NCBI GenBank assembly: GCA_903837605.1
Contig: CAILVF010000029.1
Coordinates: 1 to 64,000, forward strand
Reading direction: 5' to 3'
Source: an uncultured Bacteroidales bacterium
GTDB taxonomy: Bacteria; Bacteroidota; Bacteroidia; Bacteroidales; FEN-979
DNA length: 64,000 bases
Shown: positions 59,646 to 64,000 of the stretch, piece after piece
Layout of the letters: every line of letters starts with the position of its first letter
Numbering within the stretch: position 1 is the first letter of the stretch
Made by a program: the position numbers and the translations under genes
Notes under the pieces: generated by a model
What the model was told of the DNA's origin: nothing
Seen by the model: the letters and a program-made list of their open reading frames with translations, nothing else
Database searches by the model: none

Positions 59646-62288
59646 ATGAAACTCTTGAGAATATCAACATCAGCCATTACAATCTTCCTGGTCTTAATCT
59701 CATGGGCCGGTTACAGTGAAGGATCGAAGCAGCTGAATAAAGGCTGCCAGTCGTGGTCAACCTACCTCTACCTGTGCAACGATTTCACCACTCATTGTAC
59801 TGATACCAATGGTATACGCTCCCAGTTTGCCGCTTATGATGCCACTCACACCGCACCCGACAATTCAAAACTCTATTTTGTAACACGGGCAAACGAGGTC
59901 GTTTATCTGGGGTTTAACGGTTCTCCTACCGACACTATTGCAGGTTTGGACATAGTATACCGCATATGTGACAGCACGGGGGCGGTTGTGTACACCGAAG
60001 ATTACCTTCCTAAAGCAATAGGTACTGCAGGGTTCATTCAATTCCTGGAACAGGCCTGCGAAGGGCCTAACCAGATATCTTCAACCGGCAACGGTTATGA
60101 CGCGATAGAATGGACGCCTCCGAGACCGGGGACCTATTATATCGAGTTTTCTGAAAAATATAACGGCTCGTTTTATTATGGCAGGTTTTGGCTATATCTA
60201 TTTGACATCACTATTAATGACAATATAACGTCATCAGTCAAACCCGGAAGGTTATTCTCCAAAGCCTGGCAGTTTGCTTCAAACGCTTTTACAGGAATAA
60301 ATTACATCTTATCGGATGATGGCATTGTTACTTCGGCAGAATTTGACCAGATGAACGGGGGAGGCTGGATACAATATGCCAACCAGACAGGATGCGGCAA
60401 TACCAACTGGGTGGATGACAGGAAATCACTCTTCAACCAGCAGGCTTTGTTTCCCCAGTATAAAATATTTCTGAACTCGCCCGACCCTGATGTTTTTACA
60501 ATAGCCAAAAGTCTTGGACAGATCATCCCGCCCGTACCCTCAGGTACCAGGAACTGCAACGGCACAATTGACTACGTCGTAAATGTTGACAAAGCGGGAA
60601 ATGTCCAGATCCAGCTTGATTTTACCCCATCAACCTATATTTCCCGGGTTCTCAACCAGGTCGTCAGTCCCGGGTCAAATACAATTCACTGGGACGGAAA
60701 GGACGGGACCGGGTTTGAGGTGCCCAATAATGTGGTCGTAGCACTGAAAATCACGTATATAAACGGGCTTACGAATCTGCCTTTGTATGATGTGGAGAGC
60801 AGCGATTCAGGTATCCTTGTTAAACTGGTTGCACCAACCGGTGATCCGCTCAAAGTTTACTGGGACGACACAAATATCTGGAACGGTACATGCACCGGGT
60901 GCCAGGCAGGCCGCGGAACAAATGCCTCGGATGTCAGGACCAACGTTCTCACCGGGGGCTGTGCCGACCCTATAATATACCCTCCCGGCTGTCATAAATG
61001 GCCTTTTTCAGGAAGGGGCTGGGGCAACCTTAATACGATTAATTCCTGGTGGTATACCGTGACTACCAGCTCCACTTATCCCTCTGTTGCCGAATGGAGG
61101 AGCCCGAAACTGCTGGCTTTTGTTGATGGGCCGCTCACAGCCTGCGCCGGCACATCGGGAGTAATAATTTCAGTCACTGCTGATCCCAACACCGATGAGT
61201 ATCATTGGGGATACACCGGCACCGGTGTTACCTTCAGGCCTTCTGCAACCACGACACTTCCATCAGTTACACTGGATTTTTCACTTACCGCCACACCGGG
61301 CAATATCACTGTTTACGGAACCAATACCAATTGCAGCAGCATGCCCAGTCAGCTTATCAGCCTGCCTGTCAGCATCAGCGGGTCAATTGTCACGCCCGAC
61401 CTGGGACCCGACCGGACCGTATGCCCTGGACCCGGGGCAATACTGGATGCAGGATCCGGGTATATTGCCTACCTCTGGTCAACCAATGAAACCACCCGCA
61501 GTATTTCAGCCAGACAATCAGGGAAATACTGGGTACGGGTTGGGCAAAACGGATGTAGTGCCAGCGATTCGGTTACACTTGTTGTTCTTCCTTTATACCC
61601 GACAAAACTGAAACCCGATACAGCTATCTGCGAAGGGCAATCATATACCCTGGATCCCGGAGAAAATTTCACCTCTATCGTCTGGAGCACAGGTGATACC
61701 TCAAAAACCATTATTATAAGCACACCGGGACACTACTGGGTGCATACGGTTGACCCGAACGACTGTCCAGGGGCCGATACGGTGAAAATAGCCCTGAAAC
61801 CGGCTATAAATATAAATCTTGCAAGGGATACTTCACTTTGTTCAGGCCCGACTATTGTTTTACATGCCACTTTCCCCGGCGCCGCCTATAAATGGAAGGA
61901 CGGGTCAAATGATTCGCTGTTAACCGTGACAGAGCCGGGGACTTACTGGGTACGTGTGAGCCATGACAGTTGCGCGGTGGTCGACACTTCAACAGTTCAC
62001 TACTGCCCGGGCGGTGTATATTTTCCGACTGCTTTTGCCCCCGGAAGCGTGGTCGGAAATAACTATTTTCACCCCATCGGGCCGACGATGTCAAAATTCA
62101 CTCTCAGTATTTTTGACCGCTGGGGACAGCAGATTTTTACTACCGATAACCAGGAAACCGGATGGGATGGCACATGCAAGGGCAAATTATGTCAGCCGGG
62201 GGTATATGTTTATGTGGTTTCCTATGAATCACCATCTTCAGCCGGCACGGCAACCAAAGTCAGGGGAACGGTAACCCTGGTCAGATAA
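59646..62288 (+). CDS. Large secreted protein with T9SS type B (gliding-associated) C-terminal domain
   Basis: 880 residues. The N-terminal signal peptide (about 1-22) is followed by an uncharacterised Cys-containing domain (about 28-200), a FlgD-like stretch near 340-380 (W-D-G-K-D-G-T-G-F-E-V-P-N-N-V), and three to four Ig/PKD-like units with the recurring pattern Y-x-W-S-T-N/G-x-T-x-x-S-I-x-x-x-x-x-G-x-Y-W-V (about 600-790). It ends in the CHU_C/type B sorting domain (F-P-T-A-F-A-P-G near 795, then I-F-D-R-W-G-Q-Q-I-F and G-V-Y-V-Y-V-V). It should be exported by the type IX system and held at the surface. The ligand is unknown. Confidence 0.92.
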   Translation: MKLLRISTSAITIFLVLISWAGYSEGSKQLNKGCQSWSTYLYLCNDFTTHCTDTNGIRSQFAAYDATHTAPDNSKLYFVTRANEVVYLGFNGSPTDTIAGLDIVYRICDSTGAVVYTEDYLPKAIGTAGFIQFLEQACEGPNQISSTGNGYDAIEWTPPRPGTYYIEFSEKYNGSFYYGRFWLYLFDITINDNITSSVKPGRLFSKAWQFASNAFTGINYILSDDGIVTSAEFDQMNGGGWIQYANQTGCGNTNWVDDRKSLFNQQALFPQYKIFLNSPDPDVFTIAKSLGQIIPPVPSGTRNCNGTIDYVVNVDKAGNVQIQLDFTPSTYISRVLNQVVSPGSNTIHWDGKDGTGFEVPNNVVVALKITYINGLTNLPLYDVESSDSGILVKLVAPTGDPLKVYWDDTNIWNGTCTGCQAGRGTNASDVRTNVLTGGCADPIIYPPGCHKWPFSGRGWGNLNTINSWWYTVTTSSTYPSVAEWRSPKLLAFVDGPLTACAGTSGVIISVTADPNTDEYHWGYTGTGVTFRPSATTTLPSVTLDFSLTATPGNITVYGTNTNCSSMPSQLISLPVSISGSIVTPDLGPDRTVCPGPGAILDAGSGYIAYLWSTNETTRSISARQSGKYWVRVGQNGCSASDSVTLVVLPLYPTKLKPDTAICEGQSYTLDPGENFTSIVWSTGDTSKTIIISTPGHYWVHTVDPNDCPGADTVKIALKPAININLARDTSLCSGPTIVLHATFPGAAYKWKDGSNDSLLTVTEPGTYWVRVSHDSCAVVDTSTVHYCPGGVYFPTAFAPGSVVGNNYFHPIGPTMSKFTLSIFDRWGQQIFTTDNQETGWDGTCKGKLCQPGVYVYVVSYESPSSAGTATKVRGTVTLVR

Positions 62289-62325
62289 AAGCATTAATCC
62301 AGATTGACGGTATATAATTAAAACT

Positions 62326-63048
62326 ATGATCTCCCCGGAAAAAACAGTTAAGGAAACCGAAGCCTTTTGCAAGGCCAATGCCGACGAGGCCATCGTTAAA
62401 AAATATTCAAAGTATTTCAGGGAAGGGTATGATGCCTGGGGAGTGAGTTCCGAACTTTTAAACCAGAAGGCTGATGAAATTTCCGCGCTTCCCGGGATAA
62501 CAAATGCCCATATCCATGAGGTCTGCATTTTGCTGGTCCGGTCCCCAAAGTACGAAATGACGTCCATTGCCGGTCTCTTGCTTAAAAAGATAAAAAAGCA
62601 GTGGAACAGCGAAACTGTTTTGGCCATTGAAAGGATCTTCAGCGTTGGGATTAACAACTGGGCCCATACAGACTGGATCTGCAGCGAGATCATTCCCGAC
62701 ATGATCAAAATGAATCTTCTCTCAATGGATTCGCTTAAACCATGGAGAAAAGCCGCAAACAGGTTCCAGAGAAGGGCCGCGGTTGTTGGCCTTATCAAGC
62801 CGATGAAGAAATCAGCAGACTTCAATCCTTATTTTGACTTTATTGATCCCATGATGATGGATGAGGAGAGGGTTGTTCACCAGGGACTTGGGTGGTTCCT
62901 GCGGGAGGCCTGGAAGAAACAGTCAGGGCCCACTGAGAAATTCCTGCTGAAATGGAAGGATTCGTCGGCACGTTTGATTTTCCAGTATGCAACTGAGAAG
63001 ATGACCCCCGAACAAAAAGCCAGGTTCAGAAAAGCTAAAGAAAACTAA
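62326..63048 (+). CDS. DNA alkylation repair protein (AlkD-like HEAT-repeat glycosylase)
   Basis: 240 residues, all alpha, of the ALK/HEAT-like fold that wraps damaged DNA. Recognisable family patterns are Y-F-R-E-G-Y-D-A-W-G-V near 30, N-N-W-A-H-T-D-W-I-C near 106 (the Trp/Asp catalytic region, with the D of T-D-W), N-R-F-Q-R-R-A-A-V-V near 143 and Q-G-L-G-W-F-L-R-E-A near 185. Relatives remove N3- and N7-alkylpurines without base flipping. With the alkyltransferase-like protein at 55123, the window holds two alkylation-damage genes. The start ATG is 37 bp after the T9SS gene. Confidence 0.85.
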   Translation: MISPEKTVKETEAFCKANADEAIVKKYSKYFREGYDAWGVSSELLNQKADEISALPGITNAHIHEVCILLVRSPKYEMTSIAGLLLKKIKKQWNSETVLAIERIFSVGINNWAHTDWICSEIIPDMIKMNLLSMDSLKPWRKAANRFQRRAAVVGLIKPMKKSADFNPYFDFIDPMMMDEERVVHQGLGWFLREAWKKQSGPTEKFLLKWKDSSARLIFQYATEKMTPEQKARFRKAKEN

Positions 63049-63064
63049 GCAGGATCGAGCCGGT

Positions 63065-63619
63065 TTACATCATCAGGCGGGCTTCATCTTTAACGTAATT
63101 CAAAGCGGCTGAAGTTGCAGGGTTTTCATTCTGAAGGCTGATGTCGAAGATCGCACGCACCAAAACCGGTGCGGGATCCAGGGGATCAAGCGGTCCGGCT
63201 GCGCGGTTTATTATTGAAATAGATTCCTCCCTTGCATTCTTGATCATCTCCCAGGCAGTTGAAGAAATATACACCTGCTGGCTGAGATTGTAATCAAATT
63301 CCTCCCTTATGGTCTTAATCATGGCCATCTGGAGTTCGGGAACATTCATTTCGGACCTCTGCACACGCATTACGAGATTGGCCGGCTGGATGCGTTCGAG
63401 AAACAATACTATTCTTTCATATGCCTGCAGTTTCAAGGGGAGTGTAATTCTTTTCGACTCGCTGAGGTCAGTGTTAACAGGAGCCGGCGACATGGTGTAT
63501 TTGTATTTCAGCTTCAGATAGTATGTGATCAGCAGCCATGCGGCAAGCGAGCCCAGCCCAATGATCATGAAGGCATGAATAATATCGGTGATGAGGGTAG
63601 TCCAGAAGAAATTGTCCAT
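63065..63619 (-). CDS. Conserved small membrane-anchored protein of unknown function
   Basis: 184 residues. One TM helix (about 12-33) near the N-terminus leads to a cytosolic helical domain with L-P-L-K-L-Q-A-Y-E-R-I-V-L-F-L-E-R-I-Q-P near 58-77 and E-F-D-Y-N-L-S-Q-Q-V-Y-I-S near 112. I recognise this as a conserved Bacteroidota family but not its function. No catalytic motif is visible. It has its own -7 box at 63636-63643, and is convergent with the AlkD-like gene with 16 bp between the stops. Confidence 0.75.
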   Translation of the reverse strand: MDNFFWTTLITDIIHAFMIIGLGSLAAWLLITYYLKLKYKYTMSPAPVNTDLSESKRITLPLKLQAYERIVLFLERIQPANLVMRVQRSEMNVPELQMAMIKTIREEFDYNLSQQVYISSTAWEMIKNAREESISIINRAAGPLDPLDPAPVLVRAIFDISLQNENPATSAALNYVKDEARLMM

Positions 63620-63635
63620 TGGGAATTGTTTTGGG

Positions 63636-63643
63636 CAAAGGTA
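63636..63643 (-). promoter_or_regulatory. -7 promoter box of the small membrane-protein gene
   Basis: TACCTTTG on the minus strand, 17 nt before the ATG at 63619. Confidence 0.65.
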
Positions 63644-63663
63644 TGGAATAAACCCGGATGACT

Positions 63664-63760
63664 GGATAAGGCAGCTTCGCTGCGATTGCCGGATAATTGG
63701 ACAAGCAGTTTCGCTGCGATTGCCGGATAATTGGACAAGCAGCTTCGCTGCGATAACTGG
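63664..63760 (+). repeat. 34-bp GCTTCGCT tandem repeat
   Basis: A shortened first copy (63664-63690) is followed by two full 34-bp units at 63691-63724 and 63725-63758. Each unit begins GGATAATTGGACAAGCAG and contains GCAG(C/T)TTCGCTGC. The version with C forms a 5-bp hairpin with a 3-nt loop. It runs directly into the third ATCCAG array. Confidence 0.9.
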
Positions 63761-63792
63761 ATATTCAGTTATCCAGCTATCCAGTTATCCGG
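63761..63792 (+). repeat. NNATCCAG 8-bp tandem array 3 (short)
   Basis: Four units: ATATTCAG, TTATCCAG, CTATCCAG and TTATCCGG. Same orientation as arrays 1 and 2, and again upstream of a + strand promoter. Confidence 0.85.
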
Positions 63793-63831
63793 CATCTTAC
63801 ATCCCTGCTCTGTGGAACGTAAATTTTTTAC

Positions 63832-63839
63832 TATTTTTG
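63832..63839 (+). promoter_or_regulatory. -7 promoter box of the aminotransferase gene
   Basis: TATTTTTG, 30 nt before the ATG at 63870. Confidence 0.6.
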
Positions 63840-63869
63840 TAGATTAGAAATCATTACAATTTCCAGCCT

Positions 63870-64000
63870 ATGACAACACTTGCTAACAGGATCAACTACC
63901 TGGCCGAATCGGAAACCCTGGCCATGTCGCGCAAAAGCCGTGAGCTGCGTGCCGAGGGCCATGATGTTATTAATCTCAGCCTTGGGGAACCCGATTTCAA
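63870..64000 (+). CDS. Class I aminotransferase, aspartate-aminotransferase-like (5' end only)
   Basis: 43 codons before the window ends. The visible start M-T-T-L-A-N-R-I-N-Y-L-A-E-S-E-T-L-A-M-S and the stretch I-N-L-S-L-G-E-P-D-F are the usual N-terminus of PLP-dependent fold-type I aspartate aminotransferases (AAT I-gamma type). The catalytic Lys and PLP contacts lie outside. A promoter box and repeat array precede it. Confidence 0.8.
   Translation, partial: MTTLANRINYLAESETLAMSRKSRELRAEGHDVINLSLGEPDF

Overview
The window is a 64 kb piece of a Bacteroidota chromosome, probably of the Bacteroidales/Marinilabiliales type. The evidence is the Bat aerotolerance operon, a complete dcw cell-wall/division cluster in Bacteroidota order, GldB, type A and type B T9SS sorting domains on secreted proteins, weak Shine-Dalgarno sites, and repeated use of the Bacteroidota -7 box TAnnTTTG (18 well-placed copies found by eye). 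No phage, transposase, CRISPR array or defence island is visible.

Layout. 1-5648 (minus): moxR, DUF58, a BatD/DUF4381-like membrane protein, batA, batB and batC (batC runs off the left edge). 5768-7561: rlmH, and divergently a DUF4783 protein plus nadC. 7551-10102 (minus): a three-gene nucleotide-sugar operon (SDR, sugar nucleotidyltransferase, LegB-like dehydratase). 10215-13601: a TPR/PAS sensor kinase and gpsA. 13784-14153: tmRNA. 14245-18239: B12-type radical SAM enzyme, TPR protein, YihY/BrkB membrane protein. 18242-21972 (minus): flippase and glycosyltransferase behind a sigma-54-type response regulator that lacks its DNA-binding domain. 22051-24327: a T9SS-secreted VCBS-repeat protein. 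24749-39923: dcw cluster mraZ-rsmH-ftsL-ftsI-murE-mraY-(murD remnant)-ftsW-murG-murC-ftsQ-ftsA-ftsZ, with a MraZ operator in front and a strong terminator behind. 40008-44548 (minus): a tight four-gene operon (heptose-7-phosphate kinase type, geranylgeranyl-reductase-family flavoprotein, SDR, polytopic membrane protein). 44570-49721: orphan ABC ATPase, methyltransferase, UbiA prenyltransferase, comM, gldB. 49837-59550: PorT-like barrel, nadE, NifU-domain protein, sensor kinase, mrp, alkyltransferase-like protein, MerR regulator, M23 peptidase, alaS. 59646-64000: T9SS type B protein, AlkD-like protein, a small membrane protein, and the start of an aminotransferase.

The most striking point is in the dcw cluster. 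Where murD belongs, only its C-terminal ~180 residues remain as an intact ORF. Ligase-signature residues have changed, and a short repeat lies exactly where the first two domains are missing. The second theme is several families of short, sentence-like repeats (8-bp NNATCCAG arrays, a 34-bp GCTTCGCT unit, GTGACTGG-type, CCCGGTTC-type and GCATCC-type). They fill operon gaps and gene leaders, and in nadE and alaS they appear to be read in frame as protein loops. Third, the TAnnTTTG boxes often fall inside or just before the longest possible ORF, which lets many start codons be corrected and suggests two leaderless mRNAs.
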